A stretch of DNA of 64,000 nt from assembly GCA_963920765.1 (NCBI GenBank), contig OY987251.1, positions 14,077,219 through 14,141,218 on the forward strand. The letters run 5' to 3'. Both the position numbers and the translations under genes were made by a program. Below, one piece after another: positions 36,564 to 48,695 of this stretch. How positions within the stretch are numbered: the first letter of the stretch is position 1; each line of letters opens with the position of its first letter. The notes below the pieces were generated by a model. The model worked only from the letters and a program-made list of their open reading frames with translations, ran no database searches and was not told the DNA's origin. The DNA is from Ulota crispa (taxonomy: Eukaryota > Streptophyta > Bryopsida > Orthotrichales > Orthotrichaceae).

Positions 36564-37638
36564 TAATAATAACCCAACATTAGGGGGCTTCAAACATCAA
36601 CTTTTCTAGGTGACTCACGTTGCAATTCACCTTTGTGTATTCATTAGTGAACTGCGATGTGATTCACCTCTGGACTTCACTCCTAAAGTGATTCACGTGA
36701 GGAGTGAACTTCAAAAACTCACTTTCATGGCTTTGCGGGTCTCATTCACCTGTGTCCTCAAACCCCGAAACTTCTTTTGCAAAAACTTTTGCAAACTCAC
36801 GGGTGTCTCAAACTTTGTGCGTGCGAGGGAACGAAAACAATTCACTAGTGAGCGGAGATCTTGTGAGGTGAGAAGTTCAAAGGCCAGATTTATATTTGAA
36901 ACCCCCTATTGCCTGATTCCGATATTTGTGCCCACCCAGTCGGAGCAGGGTTTTTTTTTTGTATTTGTCGAGGTAGAGCGACCCGCACCCTAGACCTCAC
37001 GTAGGTAAGGAAAAATTGTCTATAATTGGAAAGAATGAATGAGGTGTGCTTGTTCATCCAATATATTGCTAATACAAGCTACTTTCATCCAAAAATTGAC
37101 AAATCTGGTGTGTGAGGAAGGAGGGACTTGGCAAATTCATCCACTTTTTTCCTGAAATTTCTTAGTGTATTGGAAGCCGGTGACAATGACAATTTCAGGT
37201 TAGATTCTGGCTAAAATTCGCCAAAAAAAAAAAAAAAAAAAACCTGCCCGGAGGCCTCCGTCTCCCAGTCTACGGAATCCGGCAATTTTGATTCCTTGAT
37301 TCCTTGACGAGACGAGCACCACGCCATAGCCGTGCCATAGCCGTGCTATGCGGGAGCTGCGAGAGGTGAGGTGACTTGATTGCACTCACTGCTCTTCCGC
37401 CAGCTGTGGCAACGCTCCTTGCAAACAACGTAATGCATGCACACGCTGCAGTCTCGCGATTTTCCTCTTCTTTTCGATTCTGCACTTCCGTGAAAAAATT
37501 ACCAATTCCGCACATACGGAGTATTAATTTATTCATTGGTGTACTCCAGCCAAGGGACGACATTAGTCGATAGCCGAATGCAATAATCGTTTAGAGTGTG
37601 ATTAGATCGTGTGATTAGATCTTTGGAGATTGCTGGCT
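36564..37638 (+). other. 5' flank and promoter region of the Nit1 gene
   Basis: Contains a segment of repeated TGATTCACxT and GTGAACT motifs at 36600-36860 and a poly-A run near 37220. A GC-richer stretch runs up to the ATG at 37639. No other gene was recognised; the small frames here are not convincing. Confidence 0.4.
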
Positions 37639-40600
37639 ATGGCCACCGGAGCCATGGCCGCCACGCCGTCGCGCGTCGTCAAGGTCGCAGTGGCGCAGAT
37701 GACCGCCGTCGGCAATGTCGAGGCCAATTTTGTCACCTGCGCTCGATTGGTCCAGGTTTTGCTCCATTCTCGCTCTTTATGTCTTGCACAATCTCTTTGG
37801 TTTCATGCGATGGATTGAGTAGGCTTTGATAGTTTTGAATTTGATCGAGAAGAGGTAATAAGTGGAAGTGCATTAGCAGCCAAATGAGGAAGGGAGATAA
37901 ACGTGGCGTTTAGTATTGTCGGAAGATTTATTATTCTTGTTCTCTGATTTAATGATTTGAACGTTTAAAAAAATCAAGAGAATTTAACAGCGTAAGAGCA
38001 CAAATCTCTCCAGTCTCATGCGAATTGGATTGAGTAGGCTTTGATAGTTTTGAATTTGATTGAGAAGAGGTAACAAGTGGAAGTGCATTAGCAGCCAAAG
38101 GAGGAAGGGAGATAAAGATGGGGTTCAGGATTGCCGGAAAACTGATTATTCTTGTTCTCTAATCTTAATGATTTGAACGTTTTAATTTTTAATTAAGTGA
38201 ACTTGCAGCTTAAGAGCACAAACCTCTCCAGTCTCATGCGATGGATTGAGCAGGCTTTGATAGTTTGAATTTGATCGAGACGAGGTAACAAGTGGAAGTG
38301 CATTAGCAGCCAAAGGAGGAAGGAGATAAATATGGCGTTCAGGATTGCCAGAAAACTGATTATTCTTGTTCTCTAATCTTAATGATTTTAACGTTTAAAT
38401 TTTCAATTAAGTGAACTTACAGTATAAGAAAATAGTTCTTTAAGGCAGAATTGAAGAAAACGCAGTCCTATTGCTGCACCTAAATTTGAATGCTTAATTC
38501 TGAGAGAAATTTCAGTCAAATGCAGGGACATCCGCTTCCAATCAAAGGAGAAGAGTTTCATCCTTTAGCTGACTCTGGTTATTTTGAGGGAACAGTTTCT
38601 CACGACTCTCTTTCCAATCGTAATTCAGGAAGCAGCGGAAGCTGGCGTCAGGTTGTTGTCCCTTCCAGAGTGCTTCTCGTTCATCGGAGCCAAGCAGGGC
38701 GATTCTTTGAAAATTGCTGAGCCTGTTACCGGACCGATTATCAAACGCTACCAGAGCCTCGCGAGGCATGTCTCTCGATTATCTGCAAACTGGTAGTTTT
38801 TTATGTTAATAACATCGTAGAATTTGGTATGAATCTGGTCGTGATCTAACAGAGATGCTGGGACAGGGAGGCAGGGTTATGGCTTGCTCTTGGCGGATTC
38901 CAAGAAAAGGGACCAGATAACAATCACCACTACAACACTCATGTGCTTCTTGATGATATGGGCAATATCTGCAGTGCCTACCGAAAAATTCATCTGTACG
39001 TGCTCTCATCTACTTCTTATAAATATCAAATCGTCATGTACCAAATGCATTCGGATTGAATTTGATTCTGCTTGAAATTGGCTTCAAAAAATAGCATCAA
39101 TTTTTATCGTCTGAAGTTTTTTGACCAATTCTCTGAGCAACTGTTCGTGTCATGAAATTGTGGTGGAGTTTTGATATGCAGCTACCTCGATTTCTGCATT
39201 CTGTGCAGAAGGAAATGCATACGTCGATACTTTCTTTCTCTCAATTTTGTCCCCGCAGTGACGCTTATAATCTTTCTGATCCCGTGTTATTCACTTTCTT
39301 GATTGTTAGACTGTTGCTATGTTTGAGCACAGTGATTATCCAAAACTGGCCTGACAAAGATGCATCCTGTTTTGCCAGATTTGATGTGGATGTGCCTGGA
39401 GGTCCTGTATTGCAAGAAAGTAATACCACAGCAGCTGGTATGATCTCTTGAGACACTTGCACTGCCTGTTATGATCAATGCATGGACACTAGAACTTCCT
39501 TTGAAATTCCAGTGTTTCTTGGGCAAGGTTTTCTAAATGTGCTCCTATTTCCTCTTGTTCGCGTCAGTGGAGTCTCAAGTTCTAGACTGTTTCAGTATCT
39601 TTAAGGAGTTTTATTGTCGTTGGCATTGTCTCCAATATTTACATAGAGAAAACCGCCAGTAACAGAAATGTAGGGTCTTTATTTCGTCAGGCACGGAGGT
39701 AGTTGCGGCTGATAGTCCGGCAGGGCGGTTGGGACTGACGGTGTGCTACGATCTTCGCTTCCCAGAGCTCTATCAACGACTTCGATTCACTGAGAACTGC
39801 GAGGTTAGTTCTACAGCCACCTTTTTTAACACTATTTATATCTAGGGAAAATTTCATGGATACCCCTGAAGTTTGCAATATTTTCACAGATACCCCTACT
39901 TTTTCAGAAATTACACAAATACCCTTGGACCATAATTTTTTGGCATTTATTTGTTGTACTGGTACTTTCTTCATGACCAATGTTGAAGAAGAGAATGTAA
40001 TGAAACAAAAAAGAAGCAACGTGCTCACAAAGGAAGAAGGGAAGTGGCATGCACAACAAAACAAACGCCTGAAAATCTTGGTCCAAGGGTATTTGTGTAA
40101 TTTCTGAAAAAGTAGGGGTATCTATGTAAATATTGCAAACTTCAGGGGTATCTATGAAATTTTCCCTTATTTCTATTGCACTCTTTCTATCATAAGCCAA
40201 GGATATCTTGGCGAGTATGCTTCTCTACTCGCTAACTTGTGATGTATTATTAGGTTCTGCTGGTGCCATCAGCATTCACAAAGAAGACAGGAGAGGCTCA
40301 TTGGGAGCTGCTTCTTCGAGCGCGTGCTGTTGAGACTCAATGCTATGTGTGACCATTTACTCCTCTATTTTCATTCGGATCTTTGTTTTCATAAAAGACC
40401 AACAAATAATAGTTGCATATTTGCATCTTCAGCTTGACTGTTCCATCACAGCTCTTTTGACAAGATGTTTTGACCTTGTTTTATACCAACTGTATGTTTT
40501 CTTTGTTTACCTGCAGGTTTTAGCTGCAGCTCAGGCAGGGAAGCACAACGAGAAAAGAGAGAGTTTTGGAGATGCAATAATTGTAGACCCGTGGGGCAAA

Positions 40601-41326
40601 GTCGTTGCACGGTTACCTGGTAAACCACTCTTTTTGTGAATAAGCTTTTCCAGTATGCTCTAGTATTTCCTACTCCCTAGTATTGTAACCCACGTTAAAC
40701 CTCGTAGTCAAAATGTGGTGAAGGGATGAGGCCTCAACTCCAGGAGTGGTTGTTTTGAGGATTTAATCCACCATTTTGTGAAATCAAGGACAGTGTTGGA
40801 TATCAAAATAGTGAGTTACTCGGTCATTTATCACTTCCAAGTTTATCATCGTCGATTTAAAATATTGGGTGCTGGAAGTGGCTGATTTTTTCCTTTACCT
40901 TAATATTGGCAGACAAGCTGCAGACTGGCTTGGCAATTGCAGATATCGATCATTCGGTGTTAATCGACATTAGACTTCGCATGCCAATTGAACAGGTGAA
41001 CCGAATTCATCAACTCAAATGTAACGAATAATCATTATCTGTCTTCTGAAGTCTTGCAATGTAGAAGTAGCAATTCTCCGTTGTGATTACCTTGTCCAAG
41101 TACTAGTTGAAGGGAAAACCGAAGCCTAATGATGCGTGCTTTTGAAATTGATCAAAGCTCTCTACCGAGCATCATCATCATGTATTAGTTATAACTAATA
41201 TGTATGGATTCTGATTATGTGAATATTTCGAATTTGTCGCAGCACCGGAACTACAACATATATTCATCGTCGAATTGTGTTGAACCACCTCCTCGAGCTG
41301 TATCTGCGAAGCCTTCGTCTTTGTAA
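37639..41326 (+). CDS. Nit1-type nitrilase, probable deaminated-glutathione amidase
   Basis: Nine exons in perfect phase encode 305 residues: 37639-37755, 38629-38765, 38867-38995, 39379-39437, 39691-39803, 40254-40346, 40517-40619, 40913-40995, 41243-41326. The order of conserved segments is that of eukaryotic Nit1: [16 protein letters not shown] with the catalytic Glu, [14 protein letters not shown] with the catalytic Lys, [13 protein letters not shown] with the nucleophile Cys, then [31 protein letters not shown] and VDPWGKVVA. All three catalytic residues are present and the length is normal. Nit1 enzymes hydrolyse deaminated glutathione, a side product of transaminases, as metabolite repair, probably in cytosol and organelles. 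The second intron appears to use a GC donor. Intron 5 carries a Mutator-like MITE and intron 1 a triple tandem repeat. The start is the first ATG of the conserved frame. Confidence 0.93.
37801..38440 (+). repeat. Three tandem copies of about 215 bases in intron 1
   Basis: Copies begin near 37801, 38013 and 38231 with CTCATGCGA...GGATTGAGTAGGCTTTGATAG. Each runs through GGAAGTGCATTAGCAGCCAA and ATTATTCTTGTTCTCT. The differences are few, so the expansion is fairly recent. Confidence 0.85.
39845..40166. mobile_element. Mutator-like MITE J, copy 2, inside the Nit1 gene
   Basis: Same ends as copy 1 (GGGAAAATTTCATGGATACC and its inverse). Flanked by 9-base repeats TTATATCTA and TTATTTCTA (39836-39844, 40167-40175), one base apart. 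322 bases in intron 5. The middle differs from copy 1, so arms and loop have diverged at different rates. Confidence 0.85.
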
Positions 41327-41874
41327 TATCCGTCGGACATTATTACACTGGTTCCAATCTGCACATAAGCGTTTTTAAACCGAGGTGCAGTTTAGAGTTC
41401 GCCATTGATATTAGCTGAGTAATTTATATCATGTGCTGTAGGAGTACATTTGTGATTCAATAGTAGAAGCGCATTGCAACTCGTGCTACGTACATAGAGA
41501 GTCTTTGGATATTTTTGGATGTTCCACAGAGGGTTTCTTGGTGGAAAGGTCCGGTCCAGAAAGAAAGGCAATATCATGCTAAGTCATTCATGGAGTCCTC
41601 ATGAATGGCCAGAGTAGTGCAGTCCTCCACTTGTGCTTTCAGGATTTTACCTTGTTGAGTGACCCTGGCAAGGGCCATCGCCGTGGGTCTAGAAAGGCAA
41701 GGAGAAGCGCTTTCCAATCGCCTCTAAATGCAGGAGAAGCATTGTGAGTCAAAGGTCTTCACACCGGCTCCTCAACAAGGTAAACCTCTGAAAGTATTTG
41801 TTCGAACTTCACAGCTCGAATTATTATTGTGAGTTCCATGAGTTTACGCTCAGGTAGTTCTTAATTCTTGGAAG
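41327..41874. other. 3' flank of the Nit1 gene
   Basis: Probably includes the 3' UTR. No other gene recognised. Confidence 0.4.
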
Positions 41875-41878
41875 TTAA

Positions 41879-42093
41879 CCCTTAAATGACCATAGGGCAT
41901 AGTATATACGCTGACATTTGCTACCAACAAGAAGTTTTAATTTGGGATCTCAAATAGCTCACTAGAATTGCATTGATCTATATTTTAGCTTCTTTATTAA
42001 TCTCAAATGTAATAAAGGTGTGAAACCATTCCAAATACAAGAAAAAAATCTTGTATTGTACTGGTTGGAGCGGCACACTCACACGTTTAAGGG
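41879..42093 (+). mobile_element. TTAA element, C family, copy 1
   Basis: TTAA (41875-41878), then CCCTTAAATGACCATAGGGC; the end is GTGTGCCGC-type sequence inverted, finishing CGTTTAAGGG, then TTAA (42094-42097). 215 bases, non-coding. The same family lies in opposite orientation at 42831. Confidence 0.7.
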
Positions 42094-42504
42094 TTAATTT
42101 TCAAAAGAGCATTTATTCCCTAAAATCCAAACAATCATGTCATAGACGTGATGAAAGTTAGGGTTTTCTTTTCTTTTCAATTTGGATAGCTTGGGTTATT
42201 TTCACATTGGTATTATTCAAAATAGTTCATTGTAATCTATCTCTGGTTATGAGGAAAAGAGTGCAAAGCATCCAATATGATCTTCAAAATCTGACCTTTG
42301 CAAAAAAATCATCACATTCTCAAATTAATTCTGCAATGCCATTACTCAAATTGAGTTTTAAAAAAATCAGCCGGTTATAAAAAACTCGAAGGGATAAAAC
42401 TGAAATTTAAATTTATGATGAGTATTTAAGTTGAATGCCTTAATGACAAAGGTTTGCAAATATGTACATATACACGTATACACGCGTAGTGACAAGCAGA
42501 ATAA

Positions 42505-42826
42505 GGTAGGAGGCTCTGAAACCGTCCGGGCATTAAAATCGTCTTCTTTCTGAAATGTACGTCTTTTGTACATACTGTTTTTTATAGGTTTCAAAAAGTA
42601 CAAGTGGAGTACATTTGAGGAGGTGGACAATTCAAGAGCCCTATGAACTTCAACTTCAAAATTTCACAATCATGTCCACAAAGCTCCAAAAAATATGAAA
42701 CAATTTGGGTTAGATGCCAATTCCTCTTGTCTTTCAAGGAAAATTTACTGAAAAATATTTCAAAAAGTTTCCCCTCCCCAAAATCTAGTTTCAGCCCTTA
42801 GATGGGTAATTTATGAGCCTCCTATC
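42505..42826. mobile_element. Dispersed MITE family H, copy 2
   Basis: Begins GGTAGGAGGCTC, ends GAGCCTCCTATC, and matches 19490-19813 internally (GATGCCAATTCCTCTTGTCT). It abuts the TTAA of the next C-family element. Confidence 0.65.
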
Positions 42827-42830
42827 TTAA

Positions 42831-43058
42831 CCCCTAAATGTTTGAGTGTGCCGCTTCAACTAGTACAATATGAGGTATTTTCCTTGTATTTGGAATGGAT
42901 CCACACCTTTACTATATTTGAGACCAACAAAGAAGTTGGAGAATAGATCAATGCGGTTCTACTGAGCTACTTGAGATCCCAAATTTTAAAAAATTATAGG
43001 TGTAGCAAATGACAATTATACATCAACGTATATACTATGCCCTATGGACATTTAAGGG
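42831..43058 (-). mobile_element. TTAA element, C family, copy 2 (inverted)
   Basis: TTAA (42827-42830), then CCCCTAAATGTTTGAGTGTG; the end is ATGGACATTTAAGGG, then TTAA (43059-43062). It is the reverse complement of copy 1 (41879-42093) with scattered differences. It shares its right TTAA with the next element. Confidence 0.7.
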
Positions 43059-43062
43059 TTAA

Positions 43063-43775
43063 TCCCTAAAGGACCACTTGTCCCTATGGGGGACAAATGG
43101 GACTTTGGGCATGTACTTATGGCTAAACTACTTTATGTAATTTTTTGAAACTTTTGTGAAAGATAGGGAATTCAAGATCTATGAGGGCATCTAATTTTTA
43201 CGTCATTTTGACATTTATTGAAGAAGTTAATAATGAATTTATGAGAATATTTGTTCCTTGGGTAGCCCAAAAACTTCTTTAAAAATTGCATTTTTTTAAA
43301 ATAAAAATTCAAGGTTAGTTCTTTAGACTTACGTATATGTAGGAAGCTTTGAATCATTCAATTCTAATTGATGAGATAAAAGTTATGAGAAGTTTTAGTT
43401 TGCAGGTAGGTGTGGAAAATCTCAAAACTATGCCTACAAGCAAACTAAAACTTCTCATAACTTTTATCTCATCAATTAGAATTAAATAATTCAAAGCTTC
43501 TCACATATACGTAAGACTAAAGAACTAACCTCAAGTTTTCATTTTTTTTAAATGCAATTTTTAAAGAAGTTTTTGGGCTGCCCGCTGAACTAAAATTCTT
43601 ATAAATTCATTTTTAACTACTTCAATCAGAATGAGGAAAAAATTAGATGCCCACACATATCTTTGAATTCCTCATCTTCCATAAAAGTTTTTAAAAACTA
43701 CACAAAGTAGTTTAGCCATAAGTGCATGCCCAAAATCCCATTTGTCCCCATTAGGGACAAGTGGTCCTTTAGGGG
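43063..43775. mobile_element. TTAA foldback derivative of the B family (B3)
   Basis: TTAA (43059-43062), then TCCCTAAAGGACCACTTGTCCC; the end is GGGACAAGTGGTCCTTTAGGGG, then TTAA (43776-43779). The whole element is two inverted arms of about 350 bases around a short loop near 43421-43430. Each arm matches the left half of copies B1 and B2, so it is a head-to-head dimer of one half. Confidence 0.8.
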
Positions 43776-43779
43776 TTAA

Positions 43780-46700
43780 TAACAATGTTTTAAACCTTTT
43801 TAATTTGAAGTTCCATACCTTGTGACCCACTATGACATTACGCATGAAACTACAATTGTTGTATAGATAATTACTTTGATTACTAAATCATATACCCTTG
43901 CTAACTCATCATGCATATTAACAAAAAAATGAAGATTGTTGTAACATCACTCCATTGTTAAGGTTTTATTGTTAGCAAGTGATTTTTTTAATTTCTGTAT
44001 ATACAAAATAATACATGCTCCTATCACATTCCCTAATAGTTCAAGTGTGTAGATTGTTTTGAAAGCAAAAGTTCTCTAGTTTGAATTGTACAACAATCAT
44101 GAAAATATTTTTGAAAATTTTAAAACTATCCTCATCAATCTCATTGAAAAGGGATTTTAGCTCAAAATTGCTAAACATCATCATGTGAACGCCAAGATTG
44201 TGGGAAGAATTCAAGATGAAGTTTGTCTAATCATTCAATAGTAAAAAGGTGATCGTCTTTTTATAATAGATCCAAAACAACAAGTATATTTGTGAACTAG
44301 TCTATCACTTCAAGATCTACAAACACTACAACAGATGTAGTTTATCTACTACATAGTAGTGGGATTAGAGATGTCCATCCAAGTATTATGAGACGTGTAT
44401 AACAAGAGTTTGGTATGGTAATCCAAAAAGAAAATATGAAAGCTTCAACCTCAAGAGTGCCATAAAAAGCTTCAATGTGAGTTTGCAAAGAAGCACAATG
44501 ATCAAATGGTTAAAGACTAGAAGCAAATATTCTTAAAATGATGAGACCAAGATCTACCAACTAGGTTTCAATAGATGCAAGTGGATTTGGAGAAGACATG
44601 GGACAATTGGTCTAATGGATTGAAAGATTGAAGGAACAAATGAAAGTTGGTGAAGGGAATCTCATGATTTGAGATGCTTTATAGTTTAAGGTGTTAAATA
44701 CATTATCAAAATTGATGATTACGAGGATGATTAGCTCCATATTGAGCTATATGGAAAGATCCTCAAAAACAATTCATTTGCCACATTTGAGTACAAGTAC
44801 AAAAGGGAGAACATTATCTTCCAATAATACAACAACCTAAAACACACTCCAAAATTGACATAGAAATTGTTCAAAAAAATTGAGTTGAGATGTTAGAATA
44901 GCCTTTGTAGTCTTCCAAACTCAACCCAATAAAACATCTAGATGTAGAGTTGAAAATGAGACTGAATTTGTACAAAGGAGCCAAAGAGCATGTATAGCTA
45001 TTAGAAGCATCTACTAGAGACATGAGACAAAATTTTGATCAAAACATGCTTGAATTTGATTGAGAGCATGCATTGAAATGGAGAGTAGATGCAATGTTAA
45101 GAGCAACATGAAGATACACTCAGTACTAATAAAATAACAAAATCAAAATTTTGATCATTAAGAGTAAAATCATAACAAAGGAGTGATTTTACAAAAATCT
45201 TCATTTTAATTGTTAATATGCATATGTTAGCAAGGTCATAAGACTCAATAAGCAAAATAATTATTTACACAACAATTGTATTTTCATATATATTGCCATA
45301 GCGGTATAGAACTATGAAGTCAAAAATTCAAAACATTGTCACTATTTTGTTTGTCACTATAGCTTTGTACACAATTAATTTTAGTGACATGGAGCAATGC
45401 ACTATTCTGGTAGTGGAGATGTCATCAAACTTGGTGATTTTTCAAAAGTTAAATATGCATGCTACTTTTGTTTGATTTTTTTCAAAATCTCATTAAGTTT
45501 GAAGTTTTTTTAGAATAACAATAGGTTTTAAAAAGAGATAAGCAATGAAAAAAATGCTATAATACTATCTTTTTTATTTTATCTTGATCACTCTAAGATC
45601 CTTTTTTGAACCAAAATTATTATTAAAAAACAATCAAGAAAACTTCACAAATTGATAGTATTAGTTGTTGTATTTTTTTGTCCTCCAAAAATGCAAGAAA
45701 AGATTCAAATGATTTGATCCCTTTACCACCTCAAAATGAAAAAAATGAGATCTTTTGATTCTTGATTTTTAAAATGCATTGTTGAGGTGCTCCATGTTTC
45801 ACTTATAGGCTCAATTTCAACTTGTGCTCAAAGGATATAATGAAGGTCAATTTTGCTTTAAACTTCATTACCGCTATCAAAACATGTCAAGTTGATCTTT
45901 TTGAAACATGTCATGATGCTGCACCTTTACAACTGTGTTTGCAAAAGTGGTGAATAATAACAATTTCATAATAGAGGAGCTTGTTCAAATAGTTCAAATG
46001 CGGGTTTTTATTTTACATTGGTGGCCAAACCTATTCATTCATGTGGTGGACTTTGTAACAAGACCAATCATTGGTGTGCAAATCAAGCTCCAAAGAGGTC
46101 ATTTTTTGTATTAAAAGCAAGTGCATGGCAGTGATAGAGATGTCAATCTACTGGCTCAACATCCAATTTTTCTCATTGCAACAATTTTGGAAGCTCTCAA
46201 TTTTGCTTTACCACAATGTTTGCTACAATCTAAGCATGAGAGTTTCTTCTCCTACATTTACAAGTAATTAAAAGGTAGTTTTGCAACAAAATTCAACTAT
46301 AGTAAGAAGTGCACCTAATATGGAAAAGAAGTAGGAGGCTACTCCTTTGAGTGTAAAGAAGTCATACTTTCAAACATTTTTATTCTAGACAAGGATGAGC
46401 TTCTATGTGGCTAAATTTGTGGAATATCTCTTTGCTCTAATTTTGGTGACCAAAATTTGACAGAACTGTGATTTACAATGCCTTCTACTTTAGATAATTT
46501 TATAAGGACACGAAGCTTGCTAAAATTGTAGTAACTTCAACTCCAAAGAGAGTGAAGGATGCAAGGACATTCTCTCCTTCAATAATTTGCAATACCAAGA
46601 TTAGAAATTAGCTTTAAGACAACCTTGCACTTGCATTAAGGTGTTTAGTTGAGGTTCAACAACCTTTGGGTTCTTTTCCTTGAGCCTAAGCTTTTGAAAA

Positions 46701-47303
46701 GTGGTAGGCAAATGTTGTATGAGTAGGTGTAAATCAATGAGAGCCTTTATCTCTATGTGCTTGTTAAGTGTGATGAACTTGTTCAATGGGGGAATTTTTA
46801 CGAGGTGTCTTGAATAATCTGAAAAAATCTAAGGAGGCTCTTTTGGAACAAGGTTCAACTTCCTTCCTATATAGAGAGGCTCTTTGGAATAAGATTCAAC
46901 TTTCTATCTAGAGGGGCTCTTTTGGTTCAACTTCCTCATGAGATGGCATACTTTGCAAGTTTTGTGTAACAATATTGAAGAGCCAATTTTTCAATTGAAC
47001 CTTGTGAAGAACTATGGCACATCAAAGTTAATTTGCATGATTTAAGGACAAATTTTGCAAATTAAGAATGCCAAAAGGTCACTACAACTCTGCAACTTGC
47101 TATAACATGTACAAAAAAATTTAGTTTTGTTTCAAATGGGGCGCATTACAAATCCCCTTAGAACAAGACAACACAAATGGTTCACTACAACAATGTTATC
47201 CACACTCTAGGTCAAACCAATCATTACCAAAATAGTAAGGGGCTCTAACAATTGTGTAGAATGGAACATCAACAATACATTTGAAATTAGCACACCATAC
47301 ACA
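43780..47303. other. Gene-poor stretch, origin unclear
   Basis: About 3.5 kb with composition a little unlike the AT-rich spacer (long stretches with few T runs, such as 44100-45100) but only short frames, for example 46071-46271 (+) and 46601-46786 (-). I recognise no domain, terminal repeat or splice structure. It may be an old decayed gene or transposon. Confidence 0.3.
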
Positions 47304-47307
47304 TTAA

Positions 47308-47940
47308 CCCCTAAATGCGTGAGGCCTTTTTTGAGCTTCTAGAAAATTGCTCTACATTGAAAAAGAAGTCAACATTTTAATAGGTTGTATCAAATTCTTT
47401 TAAAATGTAACCATACAAATTCAAACTAGACATGTTATAGATCACATAGGAAAATATAACACAACAATATCACTTAAGGATTGAAAGATTATAATGCTTC
47501 ATCATGAGGGTGTTAAAACTCCATAAATGAATTAAAGGTTTTCAATCCTCTTTTCACATGTTGAATCTAAAAAATTGATCACCAACAAAATACAAGGCTG
47601 AAGGACATAACATGCATAACTCCAATGACTTTAGTGCTTTTCAAAATCTCTTTTACAATTTTTTAAAAGAATCTCCAGTTAAAATTTCTCCAAGATCTAG
47701 TATATTTGAGACGCATTTTCAAGAGCTCTCAACACTACAAAAAGTCAAGACCCTTGCACAAAATCTTGAATAGAAAAAACACAATCAATCATTTTCAATA
47801 AAATCAGATTTTTTATGCTAAAACTAGACTTCAAAAATAATAATTCAAAAATGTAAACTACCAAAAATAGTAACTTGATTAAGTTTATTGAACTTCAAAG
47901 TATTGGGACACCCAAATTGGGTGCCTCACGCATTTAGGGG
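47308..47940. mobile_element. TTAA element F
   Basis: TTAA (47304-47307), then CCCCTAAATGCGTGAGGC; the end is GCCTCACGCATTTAGGGG, then TTAA (47941-47944). The 18-base inverted ends are perfect, suggesting a fairly young insertion. 633 bases, no transposase. The interior is unlike the A and B families. Confidence 0.8.
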
Positions 47941-48199
47941 TTAAAAAGCCAAGATTTTGAATCAAGACCCACAAATGCAATCAGCTTTAGCTTAGCTTAG
48001 AAAAATTTGGCCATGATGCATGCTTTAACATCTTTTGAAATAATAAGCAAGCTAAACAACGAAGGCTCCATATACATGACAACGATCCTTCCCATCCTTC
48101 ACATTCTCTACTATGGTAAGTTAGAAAATCATTCTATAATACCGACCCGTAGCCAAAATGTGATATCAAGCATACCAGTAAGGTATTGTGCTCATAAAC

Positions 48200-48376
48200 C
48201 GTCCATGTAAGGGCTCATCCACCTTTTTCATGGTTTTCTGTGGATGGGTGGATTTTCAGTTCATTTTTCAGACAAAGAGAAATAGATGTGGAATGTAACA
48301 CAAGCTATTTCACAATTTTTGAAGCATTTTTGAATTATTTATGAATTTTCAAAATGCATGTGTCATAAGTCCCTAT
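48200..48376. repeat. Dispersed repeat family L, copy 2
   Basis: Matches 8026-8200 in the same orientation, from CATGTAAGGGCTCATCC to GTGTCATAAGTCCCTAT. Confidence 0.6.
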
Positions 48377-48695
48377 TTATGATCCTAAACTTTCCAAGAA
48401 TTGTTCACTTGCAAATTGTGAAGAGGTTGGGAAAAGCAAAGAGAATGATTGGCTATTGCAATTAAAAACATCTTTTCTTCCATGCATTCAATAAATGTAA
48501 GAGGTCAATTTAAGAACCACCCACTGCACCATTTCACTACAAGCTACCTGGACAATTTGAAATGTGCAAGCAATTTTTGAGCACACTACCTTAACTCTCA
48601 TGTGTCACCTTGAACCAATGTACGGGGAGTACCAGTATTTCGTTACGAGCTAGCCAGTTGATTTTGAGAATTTTTGAATAGAATTCAAAAGTTAA

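Noticed and set aside
36285-36566. 93-codon frame
   Set aside because: It lies entirely within MITE J and reads across its inverted arms.
43780-47303. A decayed long transposon or gene
   Set aside because: I could find neither terminal repeats nor any recognisable domain, so I left it as unexplained.
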